From positions 416,752-480,751 of the forward strand of contig NZ_FQUY01000001.1 in assembly GCF_900129195.1 (NCBI RefSeq): DNA of 64,000 nucleotides, written 5' to 3'. This stretch comes from Desulforamulus putei DSM 12395. GTDB lineage: Bacteria > Bacillota > Desulfotomaculia > Desulfotomaculales > Desulfotomaculaceae. A model generated the notes under the pieces. The model was not told where the DNA came from. It was given only the letters and a program-made list of their open reading frames with translations, and ran no database searches. The translations under genes were made by a program, and so were the position numbers. Positions 53,839-63,751 of the stretch are shown piece by piece; positions within the stretch are counted from its first letter, which is position 1; each line of letters opens with the position of its first letter.

Positions 53839-55503
53839 TTATACTTCCATGATAATCGGTAAGATCATTGGCCTTCTCCTAGTTTTTTCATATAAAAACT
53901 TTCCTAAATCGTCCCTGATTTGGGACTTAATACCTGCCCATTCGGAAATCCCACGGTTGCAGCACTTGTCCAGGGCGATTTTAACCTTTGTTTTGGCTTC
54001 TTCCATAAGAATTTCCGATTCACGCACATAAACGAATCCTCTGGAAACAATATCGGGACCGGCCAGCACTTGATTGTTTTCTTTATCCATGGTCACAACC
54101 ACAATTAAAATGCCGTCCTGAGACAACTGTTTTCTGTCCCGCAAAACAATGTTGCCCACATCACCGACACCCAGTCCGTCCACCAGCACTCTGCCCGAGG
54201 TGACTCTACCGGTCATTCGTCCATGCTTGCGGGTAAATTCAAAAACCTGACCATTCTCGCCCACAAAAATGTTTTCAGCGGGGATCCCCAGTTCCCTGGC
54301 CAATTCAGCATGCTTTTTCAGCATTCGGTATTCCCCGTGCACCGGAATAAAAAACTTGGGCCGGATTAAATTGATCATTAACTTTAACTCTTCCTGGCTG
54401 GGGTGGCCGGAAACATGGATCCCGGAAACGGCTTCATAGATGACTTTGGCCCCCAGCTTAAAAAGCTGGTCAATAATACGGGCAACCAGTTTTTCATTGC
54501 CGGGAATAGGGGTGGCAGAAATAATTACGGTATCCCCGGGCATGATGTCCACTTGGCGGTGATCGCCTAGGGCAATACGGGTTAACGCGGACATGGGTTC
54601 ACCCTGGCTGCCGGTGGTCAGGAGGACAACCTTGTTTTTGGGCAGCCGGGCAGCCTCATCCAACTCCACCAGTGTCCCTTCAGGAATATGAAGGTAGCCC
54701 AGTTCACTGGCCACTTGCATAACATTGACCATACTCCGCCCCACCACGGCCACATGACGGTCGTATTTATGGGCCATGGTGATGGCTTGCTGCAGCCGGT
54801 GGACATTGGAAGCAAAGGTGGCGATAATGATTCTTTCCGGAGCGTTCCGGAAGGTCTCATCAAAGGTATTGCCCACCACCCTTTCGGACATGGTATAACC
54901 CGGACGTTCAACATTGGTACTGTCCGACAGCATGACCAAAACGCCCTTTTCGCCCAGTGCAGCAAACCTGGGCAGATCGATGACCTCGCCGTCCACCGGA
55001 GTCTGGTCGATTTTAAAATCACCCGTATGCAGCAGGGTTCCCACGGGTGTATGGATGGCAATAGCCATGGCATCCGGTATACTGTGGGAGACCCGGATAA
55101 ACTCACACTTAAAGGGGCCGATTTGAATGGTATCCCTGGGTTTCACGGTATTCAGTTTAACCTGGTCCAACATGTTGTGTTCTTTTAATTTACCCTGGAC
55201 CAGCCCAAGGGCAAGCTTGGAACCATACACCGGAACATTGATTTGCCGCAGGACGTAAGGCAACGCTCCAATGTGATCCTCATGGCCATGGGTAAGCAAA
55301 ATACCCAGCACCTGTTCTTTGTGTTCCAATAGGTAAGTTATATCCGGGATGACAATGTCAATTCCCAGCATTTCCTCTTCCGGAAACATTAAACCACAGT
55401 CAATGAGTACAATATTTTCCCCGAATCTCACCGCAGTCATGTTTTTACCGATCTCGCCTAACCCCCCTAGGGGAATTACAGCTAACTTAGGTTCTTTCGC
55501 CAA
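53839..55503 (-). CDS. rnj: Ribonuclease J
   Basis: 5'-exo/endoribonuclease of the beta-CASP metallo-beta-lactamase group. 554 residues. Metal motif THGHEDHIGA (about 72-81), DCGLMFPEEEMLG, HTGDFKIDQTPVDG, beta-CASP motifs (VDGLGVGDVGN at the C-terminal domain) and HVSGHPSQEELK. TTG start with GGAGG 7 bases upstream. It occupies the place of Bacillus rnjB between dapA and tepA. Confidence 0.96.
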   Translation of the reverse strand: MAKEPKLAVIPLGGLGEIGKNMTAVRFGENIVLIDCGLMFPEEEMLGIDIVIPDITYLLEHKEQVLGILLTHGHEDHIGALPYVLRQINVPVYGSKLALGLVQGKLKEHNMLDQVKLNTVKPRDTIQIGPFKCEFIRVSHSIPDAMAIAIHTPVGTLLHTGDFKIDQTPVDGEVIDLPRFAALGEKGVLVMLSDSTNVERPGYTMSERVVGNTFDETFRNAPERIIIATFASNVHRLQQAITMAHKYDRHVAVVGRSMVNVMQVASELGYLHIPEGTLVELDEAARLPKNKVVLLTTGSQGEPMSALTRIALGDHRQVDIMPGDTVIISATPIPGNEKLVARIIDQLFKLGAKVIYEAVSGIHVSGHPSQEELKLMINLIRPKFFIPVHGEYRMLKKHAELARELGIPAENIFVGENGQVFEFTRKHGRMTGRVTSGRVLVDGLGVGDVGNIVLRDRKQLSQDGILIVVVTMDKENNQVLAGPDIVSRGFVYVRESEILMEEAKTKVKIALDKCCNRGISEWAGIKSQIRDDLGKFLYEKTRRRPMILPIIMEV

Positions 55504-55708
55504 AACCGCACCTCCTACGATCCAAATTGTTACTAAGAAATTTAATACAAACGCTTCAATTCATTAACGGTGAGAAACTAGGAGAAGGCGGGGAAAATAT
55601 GAAATTGTACGCCGCTGTGGAAACCGTCCCTGTAACCTACGCAATCAATTATACTCAAATTAAGCTCTAACGGCAATATGATTACCCAGAAGTGCCAAAA
55701 AAATACAA

Positions 55709-55734
55709 ACAGGACACACCCGGGTGTGTCCTGT
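55709..55734 (-). terminator. Terminator of the dipicolinate/lysine operon after dapA
   Basis: ACAGGACACACC / GGTGTGTCCTGT stem around CG, followed by TTTGTATTTTTTTGG on the minus strand. Confidence 0.85.
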
Positions 55735-55746
55735 ACCTACAAAAAA

Positions 55747-56637
55747 TTATAGCAGTTCAAGATTTTGCATGATGCTTTTGACCGACTCAATTTCACCGGC
55801 CGTTGCCTCAATCAGCGGCAGTCGAACACCACCCACCGCGAATCCTTTCAGGTTTAAAGCAGCCTTAACGGGGACAGGGTTGGTGGTAATAAACAGTCCT
55901 TTAAACAGCGGGAACAGACGTTTATGCAGGTTGGCTGCCAGGGTCGTATTGCCGGAGGTAAAGGCGTCAATCATTTCTTGTATTTGCTTGCCGGCCACAT
56001 GGGCGACTACGCTGATGACGCCTTTGGCCCCCAGGGATAACATAGGCAGGGTCATGGAGTCATCGCCGCTGTAAATGGCAAAGTCCTCGGGCAGCAGACA
56101 GCGCAGTTCCGAGACCTGGTCGATATTACCGGCGGCCTCTTTAATGGCCACGATATTGGGAACGTCCGCCGCCAGCCTGGCCACCGTGGCCGGCAGTACG
56201 TTAATGCCGGTACGGCCCGGTATGTTATAAAGGATCACCGGCAGGCTGGTGCTCTCCGCCACCGCCCGGAAATGACGGTAAAGCCCTTCCTGGGAAGGCT
56301 TGTTATAATAGGGCGCCACCAGCATGACACCGTCACAGCCAACCTTCTCTGCCTCTTTGGTTAAGGCGATACTGCCGGCAGTATCATAGCTGCCGGTGCC
56401 GGCCACCACTGCTGCCTGGCCCCCCACCTCTTCCACAATGGCTTTGAATAAGGCAATTTTTTCATCCTTGGAAAGAGTCGGGGACTCCCCGGTGGTGCCG
56501 CAGACCACCAAACCGTCCGAGCCGTTTTCCACCAAATACCTGCTTAACTTTTTGGCATGGGCGAAGTTTACCGATAAATCGGGATTAAAGGGGGTTACCA
56601 TAGCAGTAAGAACCCGCCCAAAATCAATGGCTGCCAT
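55747..56637 (-). CDS. dapA: 4-hydroxy-tetrahydrodipicolinate synthase
   Basis: Condenses pyruvate with aspartate semialdehyde. 296-residue TIM barrel: GTTGESPTL (about 46-54), Tyr and Arg in [10 protein letters not shown] (about 134-143) and the Schiff-base lysine in VAIKEAAG (about residue 164). Last gene of the asd-dapG-dapA run. Confidence 0.97.
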   Translation of the reverse strand: MAAIDFGRVLTAMVTPFNPDLSVNFAHAKKLSRYLVENGSDGLVVCGTTGESPTLSKDEKIALFKAIVEEVGGQAAVVAGTGSYDTAGSIALTKEAEKVGCDGVMLVAPYYNKPSQEGLYRHFRAVAESTSLPVILYNIPGRTGINVLPATVARLAADVPNIVAIKEAAGNIDQVSELRCLLPEDFAIYSGDDSMTLPMLSLGAKGVISVVAHVAGKQIQEMIDAFTSGNTTLAANLHKRLFPLFKGLFITTNPVPVKAALNLKGFAVGGVRLPLIEATAGEIESVKSIMQNLELL

Positions 56638-56678
56638 TGACTATCACCATCCTTACTTATTTATTCCCAATCTGCAAA

Positions 56679-57914
56679 CTACTGGTTTTTGCCGCTATAA
56701 CCCAGTTCAAACTTCCGGTGCAGGGCACGGATGGCTTTATTCATATTCTCTTTCTCCACCAAAACCCAAATGGTGGTATGGGAGTCGGAGGACTGTAAAA
56801 TCTCAATCCCTTCTTCAGTAAGGGCCTGCACAATACGAGCCATAACACCCGGCACACCGGTCATTCCTGCGCCCACTGTGGAAACCTTGGCACAATTGGC
56901 TCTCACCTGGGGGTAAATGCCCAGGTTTTCCAGCACAGCCACAGCCTTTGGCGCCACCTCGTCCTTTACCGTAAACATAATGATTTCCGGGCTGACATTG
57001 ATAAAGTCAATGCTGATATCCGCCAGAGCCAGAGCTCTAAAAATACGCAAGGCCGGATCTTCCACCGCAAGATCCTTGACATGGATTTTAAATTGGGTCA
57101 CTCCGGCGATATGGGTAACACCGCTGGCAATTCGGTCTCTGGTAATATCAATGGTGCCATAAACCTCATGATGACTGGTTACCAGGGTTCCCGGGGCATC
57201 GGAAAAGGTTGAGCGAACCCGGATGGGAATATTCTTCTGCATGGCAATTTCTACCGCCCTAGGGTGGATGACCTTGGCCCCTTCATGGGCCAGCTGGCAA
57301 ATTTCATTATAGGTTACGGTATCCAAAATGCGGGCATCTTCTACAATTCGTGGGTCCGCCGTCATGATTCCTTCCACATCGGTATAGATATCAATGCATT
57401 CCGCATTGAGGGCCACTCCCAAAGCGGAAGCGGTGGTATCACTGCCCCCGCGGCCTAGGGTGGTAATTTCGCCTTGTTCACTGATGCCCTGAAAACCGGC
57501 CACTACCACAATTTTTCCCTGTTCGGCATGTTTAATAATATTTTTCGGGTCCACCCGGATAATCCGCGCATCGTTATGGTTGCCATCGGTAATGATGCCA
57601 GCCTGGGCCCCGGTAAGGAGAACTGCCTGCCTGCCCATTCCCTGCAGTGTGTTGACCATGGCCACACCGGATATAATTTCCCCGCAGGACATCAACATAT
57701 CCATTTCCCTGGCCGGCAAATCCCGGTGAATGGACAGGGCAAAATGAAGCAAGGTATCGGTGGCATAGGGCTCCCCTGCCCGGCCGATGGCCGAAACCAC
57801 CACCACCGGTACAAAACCTTCGTCAGCGGCGGCAATAATCCTGCCAGCCACAAGATCCCTTAACTCCTGAGTCACCAGGGATGTTCCACCAAACTTCTGC
57901 ACAAGAAAACGCAT
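56679..57914 (-). CDS. dapG: Aspartokinase (DapG-type)
   Basis: Phosphorylates aspartate at the entry to the DAP/lysine pathway. 411 residues: KFGGTSLV at the N-terminus, substrate motif TLGRGGSDTTASALG (about 152-166), and two C-terminal ACT domains (about 265-400). As in Bacillus, the dapG isozyme clustered with spoVF serves dipicolinate and peptidoglycan synthesis. Confidence 0.96.
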   Translation of the reverse strand: MRFLVQKFGGTSLVTQELRDLVAGRIIAAADEGFVPVVVVSAIGRAGEPYATDTLLHFALSIHRDLPAREMDMLMSCGEIISGVAMVNTLQGMGRQAVLLTGAQAGIITDGNHNDARIIRVDPKNIIKHAEQGKIVVVAGFQGISEQGEITTLGRGGSDTTASALGVALNAECIDIYTDVEGIMTADPRIVEDARILDTVTYNEICQLAHEGAKVIHPRAVEIAMQKNIPIRVRSTFSDAPGTLVTSHHEVYGTIDITRDRIASGVTHIAGVTQFKIHVKDLAVEDPALRIFRALALADISIDFINVSPEIIMFTVKDEVAPKAVAVLENLGIYPQVRANCAKVSTVGAGMTGVPGVMARIVQALTEEGIEILQSSDSHTTIWVLVEKENMNKAIRALHRKFELGYSGKNQ

Positions 57915-57915
57915 G

Positions 57916-58938
57916 TTACTTCTTCTCCATTAAACAATCATATTTTAATAACAGTTCCGCAATTTGCACCGCGTTGGTTGCTGCGCCTTTGCGAATTTGA
58001 TCGCCCACCACCCAAAGGTTTAAACCGTTGTCAATGGTATTGTCCTCCCGAATGCGTCCCACAAAAACCTCATCCCGATGGGAAGTAAACAGGGGCATGG
58101 GATACACATTGTTGGCCACATCGTCCTGAACAATGACACCCGGCGCCTGCGCCAGAATTTCTCTGGCCCGGGCAGCGGTCAATTTACGTTCGGTTTCAAT
58201 ATTGATAGATTCTGAGTGACTGCGATAGACCGGTACTCTGACGGTGGTAGCGGTCACTTGAATGTTGTTATCGTGCATAATTTTCCTGGTTTCTTTCACC
58301 ATTTTCCATTCTTCTTTAGTGTAATCCATGTCCTGGAATACATCAATGTGCGGAATCAGGTTAAAGGCAATTTGGTGAGCAAATTTCTTGGGGGGATATT
58401 CCCTGCCGTCAAGAACCGCTTTCACCTGTTCGGTCAGTTCTTCAATGCCTTCTTTGCCGGCGCCGGACACCGCCTGGTACGTGGAAACCACCACCCGCTT
58501 GATGCCTGCCGCATCGTGAATGGGTTTTAAGGCAACCACCATGATGATGGTTGAGCAGTTGGGGTTGGCAATAATTCCCTTATGCCATGTAACGTCTTCC
58601 GGATTCACTTCGGGCACCACCAGGGGAACCTCGGGGTCCATCCGGTAATTGCTGCTGTTATCAATGACAACACAGCCACGTTCCACAGCCGCCGGCCCGA
58701 ACTCCAGGCTGGCTTTGCCGCCGGCAAACAGAGCGATATCCATGTCAGTAAAGGAATCGGGGGTAGTCTCCTCAACAACATATTTTTGGCCCCGGAACTC
58801 AATTTCCGTTCCGGCGGAACGGGAAGTCGCGCACAGTTTCAAATTGTTAATTGGAAAGCTGCGTTCGTCTAATATATTTAAAATCTCCTGACCTACTGCT
58901 CCGGTAGCGCCGACCACAACAACATTGACCTTTTTCAA
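57916..58938 (-). CDS. asd: Aspartate-semialdehyde dehydrogenase
   Basis: Reduces aspartyl phosphate with NADPH. 340 residues: GATGAVGQE (about 10-18), catalytic Cys in NPNCST (about residue 127), QAVSGAGKEG. TTG start with AAGGAGGG 9 bases upstream. One base separates it from dapG. Confidence 0.97.
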   Translation of the reverse strand: MKKVNVVVVGATGAVGQEILNILDERSFPINNLKLCATSRSAGTEIEFRGQKYVVEETTPDSFTDMDIALFAGGKASLEFGPAAVERGCVVIDNSSNYRMDPEVPLVVPEVNPEDVTWHKGIIANPNCSTIIMVVALKPIHDAAGIKRVVVSTYQAVSGAGKEGIEELTEQVKAVLDGREYPPKKFAHQIAFNLIPHIDVFQDMDYTKEEWKMVKETRKIMHDNNIQVTATTVRVPVYRSHSESINIETERKLTAARAREILAQAPGVIVQDDVANNVYPMPLFTSHRDEVFVGRIREDNTIDNGLNLWVVGDQIRKGAATNAVQIAELLLKYDCLMEKK

Positions 58939-58988
58939 GTTCGCTTTCCCTCCTTGATATGAGTTTGATACCCCGATCCGGAATTAAA

Positions 58989-59573
58989 TCAAGGCTGCAC
59001 CAGGATGGGCTGTATTTGTTTCCCCTGTAAAGCGTGCTCTATGGTATCGATAATGAGATCCATACGACTTTTCAGGGAGTTTGGTTTTCCGGTGGGACTA
59101 TCCTGACCAAATGGTACCATATAAATATTCTTGGTGTTAAGAAGCAAACCAAGATTTTTTGCATTCATCCCCAAACCGTCGTTGGTAGAAATCGCCAGAA
59201 CAACCGGCCTTTGATTCCTTAAATGGGCTTTGGCCGCCATCAAGACCGGCGTATCGGTAATCCCGTTGGCCAGTTTAGCCATGGTATTGCCGGTACAAGG
59301 AGCAATGACGACCACATCCACCAACTGTTTGGGTCCCACGGGTTCAGCGCCGCTAATGGTATTGATGGGCTCCTTGCCGGTGATTTGTTTTAACAGATCA
59401 CGCCATTTTTGAACTGTGCCAAAACGGGTGTCAATTGTGTCAACCGCAAAACTTACAATGGAAAAAACCTCTGCCCCTTCGTCTACCAATTCTTGAATTT
59501 TAGGCATAACTTCATCTAATGTGCAGTGGGATCCAGTCAGGGCAAAGCCAATACGTATTCCTTTTAAACGCAT
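58989..59573 (-). CDS. spoVFB: Dipicolinate synthase subunit B
   Basis: Flavoprotein-fold subunit (194 residues) that with SpoVFA oxidises dihydrodipicolinate to dipicolinic acid in the mother cell. FALTGSHCTLDEVMP, APCTGNTMAKLANGITDTP and STNDGLG are family marks. ATG at 59573 set by GGAGGTG. It lies 26 bases after spoVFA. Confidence 0.96.
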   Translation of the reverse strand: MRLKGIRIGFALTGSHCTLDEVMPKIQELVDEGAEVFSIVSFAVDTIDTRFGTVQKWRDLLKQITGKEPINTISGAEPVGPKQLVDVVVIAPCTGNTMAKLANGITDTPVLMAAKAHLRNQRPVVLAISTNDGLGMNAKNLGLLLNTKNIYMVPFGQDSPTGKPNSLKSRMDLIIDTIEHALQGKQIQPILVQP

Positions 59574-59599
59574 ATGCCGCACCTCCGTAAGCCATTCCT

Positions 59600-60502
59600 T
59601 TAATGTCCGTTTTTCCGTACCAACTCCTGCGCCAACAGGGAAGGGATCACCTTGGACAGGATTTGACCGGCGGTTTTCGGCGCCACTTTGCCCGGCAGGC
59701 CCGGTGCCAGCAGGGCCTTAATGCCTAATCTTGCCGCAGCTTCAAAATCGGTGCCCCCCGGTGGGGAAGCCACATCGATAATCACTGCGTCCTCCCTTGC
59801 CTTGCTCAAAACGCTGTTATTTAATACCATAGCCGGAACCGTGTTAAAAATGATCTCCGCCCTGGCAATGGCGTCCGGCAGTTCTTGGAAGGATAAAGGC
59901 TCCATCCCCATCTCATAAATCCTGGCCCGGTGAGCGGCCGACCTGGTTACCACAGTAACCCTGGCGCCCATGCCGTGAAGCAGCCTAGCGATGCTGGCTC
60001 CGGTGCGACCAAATCCCAACACAAAGGATTTACTGTTGTGAATAGTAATGTCCGTATTCTCCATGGCCATTTGAACGGCCCCTTCTGCAGAGGGAATGGA
60101 ATTAAGAATGGCCACTTCATCCAGATCCAGCACGGTAATCAGCTTGACATTGCTTCGCTGCACCATTTCCTTCAGCTTCGGTCGGGCAAATCCCACAAAT
60201 ATAGGGGCCTGGGGAGGCAGCTTTACCAGTAACGCTTCAGAAAGTACCAGAGGTTTTTCTTCATAAACACAATAAAGATTACCGTTTTCCAGTATACCTG
60301 GTACCGGCAATATTACTGCCTGAACGTCTGCCAATGCCTCTTCCAGGCTCCCGTAAAGGCTGACATGCGGGGGGTCGTGTTTAACCGGCAGGCCAACCAC
60401 CCTTACATGTGCACCCAGGCGAGATAAGGTAGAGACCAGTACAATCTCCCTGGCGTCGCCGCCCAGGACGGCCACCTTAACCCCCTTTAAATCGGGCTGC
60501 AT
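59600..60502 (-). CDS. spoVFA: Dipicolinate synthase subunit A
   Basis: NAD(P)-binding subunit, 300 residues: an N-terminal domain with VAVLGGDAREIVL and a Rossmann domain with LGFGRTGASIARLL (about 158-171). ATG at 60502 with GGAGGGG upstream. A CATATCATG element on the minus strand (60538-60546) is a loose match to the sigma-K -10 consensus expected for this mother-cell gene. Confidence 0.96.
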   Translation of the reverse strand: MQPDLKGVKVAVLGGDAREIVLVSTLSRLGAHVRVVGLPVKHDPPHVSLYGSLEEALADVQAVILPVPGILENGNLYCVYEEKPLVLSEALLVKLPPQAPIFVGFARPKLKEMVQRSNVKLITVLDLDEVAILNSIPSAEGAVQMAMENTDITIHNSKSFVLGFGRTGASIARLLHGMGARVTVVTRSAAHRARIYEMGMEPLSFQELPDAIARAEIIFNTVPAMVLNNSVLSKAREDAVIIDVASPPGGTDFEAAARLGIKALLAPGLPGKVAPKTAGQILSKVIPSLLAQELVRKNGH

Positions 60503-60612
60503 GATGTCCCCTCCTCTCAACCATCTATGACACACTACATGATATGAGACACCGGAGGGGGTGGTGCTTGTACGTACAGTCTTAACGGAGGTGCTGCAAC
60601 ATCCATATTTAG

Positions 60613-61410
60613 TTATTCAAAGAGCAGATTTTCCAGTCCATAAACCAGATGATCCAAAGCCATCACCTTGCGTACAGCCAGGATAAGGCCCGGCATAAAG
60701 GACTCCCTGGAGATAGAGTCATGCCGGATGCTTAATGTCTGACCGATACCTCCAAAAATCACCTCTTGGTGGGCAACAAATCCGGGCAGCCGCACGCTGT
60801 GAATACGCATGCCTTCAAAATTGCCGCCCCGGACTCCTTCAATTTTTTCAAATTCGCTGGGCATGCCCTGGGACATGTGCCCCCTGACAGCAGCAATGGA
60901 TTCCGCTGTTTTCATGGCAGTTCCCGACGGCGCGTCCATCTTCTGGTCATGGTGTAGCTCAATAATTTCCACGTGCGGAAAAAATTTGGCCGCCTCCGTG
61001 GCAAACTTGATCATTAATAAAGCGCCGATAGCAAAATTAGGGGCAATCAATCCCCCAACCCTCTGAGCGGAGGCCAACTGTACAAAGCGTTCAATTTCTT
61101 CCGCGTTCATGCCGGTGGTCCCTATCACCGGTCTTACACCGGCATTAATGGCAATTTCAATGTGTCTTTGAACCACGCCAGGCCGTGTAAAGTCAACCAG
61201 TACATCCGGCCGGACATCCCGGATTACCTGTTCCAGGTCACCGGAAACGGTAACGTTTACTTCCGGCTTACCGATGTATGTCCCAATGGTATGGCCGCTG
61301 TCCCTGCTGTCCACCGCCCCTGCCAATTGCATTCCTTCTGCATTTACGATTGCTTTGCAGGACTCCTGTCCCATTTTACCCAGTGCCCCTGCAACAACAA
61401 CTTTGATCAT
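60613..61410 (-). CDS. dapB: 4-hydroxy-tetrahydrodipicolinate reductase
   Basis: Reduces the DapA product; 265 residues. GALGKMGQE (about 8-16), FTRPGVVQRH, IGTTGMN, and the substrate motif ELHHDQKMDAPSGTA (about 150-164). ATG at 61410. In Bacillus dapB lies elsewhere; here it joins the dipicolinate cluster between ymxH and spoVFA. Confidence 0.97.
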   Translation of the reverse strand: MIKVVVAGALGKMGQESCKAIVNAEGMQLAGAVDSRDSGHTIGTYIGKPEVNVTVSGDLEQVIRDVRPDVLVDFTRPGVVQRHIEIAINAGVRPVIGTTGMNAEEIERFVQLASAQRVGGLIAPNFAIGALLMIKFATEAAKFFPHVEIIELHHDQKMDAPSGTAMKTAESIAAVRGHMSQGMPSEFEKIEGVRGGNFEGMRIHSVRLPGFVAHQEVIFGGIGQTLSIRHDSISRESFMPGLILAVRKVMALDHLVYGLENLLFE

Positions 61411-61509
61411 TAAAACACCGCCCTTTTCCATTTGTACATGAGTTTTTATGCAGAATTATTGCATTTTATTATCTATTACCACATTTATGCTTGTCAAGTT
61501 CAAACAAAA

Positions 61510-61529
61510 AAACCCCCGGAACGGGGTTT
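61510..61529 (-). terminator. Terminator after ymxH
   Basis: AAACCCC / GGGGTTT stem, 6-base loop; minus-strand exit GGTTTTTTTGTTTG. Confidence 0.8.
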
Positions 61530-61799
61530 CTAATACTTGTACTTTTGAAAAATCGGATTGCACTGGTCCATTTCAACAATAATGACTTCCTCGCCAATCT
61601 TGCGGATACTTTCCCAGGGAATCACCATTTGCTGCTTATCCATCCACATATTAATAAAATTGCTCCGTCTCGGTAAGATGATGGAGCAAATGGTCCCGGA
61701 CTCAACATCGATGGTGACATCCGATTCCCCGATAATGCCCAAACGGACACCATTATTAATGTTTACGATTTCTTTACCCACTAATTCTCCCAACCGCAC
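61530..61799 (-). CDS. ymxH: YlmC/YmxH-family sporulation protein
   Basis: 89-residue PRC-barrel protein: MRLGELVGKEIVNINNG at the start, GIIGESDVTIDVE, IPWESIRKIGEEVIIVE. GTG start with GGGAGGG 6 bases upstream. It precedes spoVFA as in Bacillus. Confidence 0.92.
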   Translation of the reverse strand: MRLGELVGKEIVNINNGVRLGIIGESDVTIDVESGTICSIILPRRSNFINMWMDKQQMVIPWESIRKIGEEVIIVEMDQCNPIFQKYKY

Positions 61800-61812
61800 G
61801 GCAAACCCTCCC

Positions 61813-62154
61813 TTACCTGAATTTAAATCTCTGCAAACCCTTCCTCAGGCGATTCATAAAGGGGCTTATGATGGCCAGGATAAAGGAAACGGCAGCCATT
61901 GGCTCCAAACTGACCACAGAAATGTTTACCCTGGAAGGTACGTCAATTTCCAAGAAGGTTGTTAACATCACCAGGGATAAGTAAATACCGCCGGCAGTAC
62001 CCACCAGCCCCGCCAGGGATTCAGAAAGGGGGGAGGACTTGCTCTCCCCGATGACATCCCATTCCTTACGGTAGCGTTTAATTCTCATACGTTCCCTCAG
62101 TGAAAATACCACCAACAAGGCTACCAGCAGTCCCACAATCATACTTCCTACCAA
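61813..62154 (-). CDS. Membrane protein, 113 residues, between ymxG and ymxH
   Basis: Three helices: about 2-18, 48-68 and 84-100, separated by basic RERMRIKRYRKEWD and a Ser-rich loop, with KGLQRFKFR at the end. TTG start behind GGGAGG. Not recognised. Co-directional and 13 bases before ymxH, so likely in the same transcript. Confidence 0.65.
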   Translation of the reverse strand: MVGSMIVGLLVALLVVFSLRERMRIKRYRKEWDVIGESKSSPLSESLAGLVGTAGGIYLSLVMLTTFLEIDVPSRVNISVVSLEPMAAVSFILAIISPFMNRLRKGLQRFKFR

Positions 62155-62214
62155 ATTCCTCCACCTCCCTGCTAAATCATATGAAGGCGGTGGACAAATA
62201 TTCCCGCTAAAATA

Positions 62215-62240
62215 AAAATCCCCTGTTGTCAGGGGATTTT
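62215..62240 (-). terminator. Terminator after ymxG
   Basis: AAAATCCCCTG / CAGGGGATTTT (11 bp, TTGT loop), T-rich on the minus-strand exit. Confidence 0.85.
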
Positions 62241-62241
62241 G

Positions 62242-63510
62242 TTAATCTCTCAAGGTATCCAGAGCGTTTTTTAACTCGCCACAGTCCTGCCAGGGACCGA
62301 TGGCGGCCATGGAAAATTTATCCGGTTGGAACAACTGGGAAGCCACCCGTACGGTATCTTCAACGGTGACCCGGTTCAGCTTTTCTACAATCTCCTCCGG
62401 GCTGTACACTTTTCCCAAGTACAATTCGGATTTGCCAAGGCGGCTCATGTGGGTATTGACACTCTCCAGGGACAGCAAAAGATTGCCCTTCAGCTGATCT
62501 TTGGCCCTTTGCAGTTCTTCCCTGGTTACGCCGTTCTTTTTGATGTCCTTGATCTCTTTAAAGATCAGTTCCATGGCCTGGTTTACATTTTGCTTGCTCA
62601 ACCCGGCATAAATTCCAAAGATCCCGGTGTCGTAGTAGGAACTATGGTAGGAGTACACCGTATAAACCAGCCCCCGTTGTTCTCTGATTTCCTGGAACAG
62701 CCTGGAAGACAGCCCGCCGCCCAGGACAGTGTTAATGACCTGGACGATGTAGATAAGATCGTTGTCCAAACTTAAACCGGGGGCCCCGATCACCATATGT
62801 ACTTGCTCGGTTTCTTTGTTACGGCAGTTCACTTGTGAGGTGTGATTTGGTTTTTGCAGCTGCCTGTTGATACCGTTGCCCTTTAAGGTGCCAAACAGCG
62901 GGGACAATTTCTCCACCACCTGCCGGTGGGTAATGTTGCCGGCCACAGAAATGACCATCCGATTGGGTGTATAATAATCCTTCATATAGGAGCGGAGGTC
63001 CTGGTAATTCAAACCGGATACCGTTTCCGAAGTCCCGATGATGGGCCTGCCCAAAGGGTGACCGGACCAGATGGTTTTGGCGAACATATCATGGACAAGT
63101 TCATCCGGGGCATCCTCATACATCTTGATTTCTTCCAGGATCACATTTTTTTCCCGCTCCACATCCTGCTCGGAAATGTTGGAATGGAACAACATATCCG
63201 TCAGAATGTCCACCGCCAGATCAAAATGTTCATCCAGCACCTTGGCATAATAACAGGTATATTCCTTGGTGGTAAAAGCGTTCAGTTGGCCGCCTACGGC
63301 ATCCAGTTCTTCGGCAATTTGCTTGGCAGTTCGATGTTTGGTTCCCTTAAACAACATGTGCTCGATATAATGAGAAATACCCGCATTGGCGTCACTTTCA
63401 TCCCGGGATCCGACATCTACCCAGATCCCCAGGGCAACAGAGCGGACATGGGAAACCTGCTGTGTAAGAATTCTTACTCCATTTGGTAGTACTTCTTTTT
63501 GGTAAAACAT
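62242..63510 (-). CDS. ymxG: M16-family zinc protease (pitrilysin-like, MlpA)
   Basis: 422 residues. Inverted zinc motif HYIEH (HxxEH, residues 47-51) with the distal Glu in EEIKMYEDAPDE, and the C-terminal R/Y-pair region GGGLSSRLFQEIREQRGLVYTVYS. Processing-peptidase-like; Bacillus MlpA affects protease gene expression. ATG at 63510 behind GGGGGG. The IS607-type gene starts 242 bases upstream on the other strand. Confidence 0.92.
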   Translation of the reverse strand: MFYQKEVLPNGVRILTQQVSHVRSVALGIWVDVGSRDESDANAGISHYIEHMLFKGTKHRTAKQIAEELDAVGGQLNAFTTKEYTCYYAKVLDEHFDLAVDILTDMLFHSNISEQDVEREKNVILEEIKMYEDAPDELVHDMFAKTIWSGHPLGRPIIGTSETVSGLNYQDLRSYMKDYYTPNRMVISVAGNITHRQVVEKLSPLFGTLKGNGINRQLQKPNHTSQVNCRNKETEQVHMVIGAPGLSLDNDLIYIVQVINTVLGGGLSSRLFQEIREQRGLVYTVYSYHSSYYDTGIFGIYAGLSKQNVNQAMELIFKEIKDIKKNGVTREELQRAKDQLKGNLLLSLESVNTHMSRLGKSELYLGKVYSPEEIVEKLNRVTVEDTVRVASQLFQPDKFSMAAIGPWQDCGELKNALDTLRD

Positions 63511-63716
63511 TACAACCCCCCCTGGAAGCGCAATTAACCAATCTTTCGCCAATCATTATAAAAATCCTTTTAAAATTTTGACCTGGCAAAAAGGAAGACA
63601 CGGAAATTTAAATCACTGTAAGTATGCCCCAATCCGGTAAGTCTATTAATTTTTCCTGTTATCTTCCTTTTGCTCTTCAGGGAGGTTCGTAACAGCTACC
63701 TTATTTCCGACAATAC

Positions 63717-63745
63717 TTGATAAAACATAACAAATATAATACAAT
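63717..63745 (+). promoter_or_regulatory. Promoter of the IS607-type transposase
   Basis: -35 TTGATA (63717-63722), 17-base spacer, -10 TACAAT (63740-63745). The start codon is 7 bases downstream, where transcription itself should begin. Confidence 0.6.
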
Positions 63746-63751
63746 AAACTT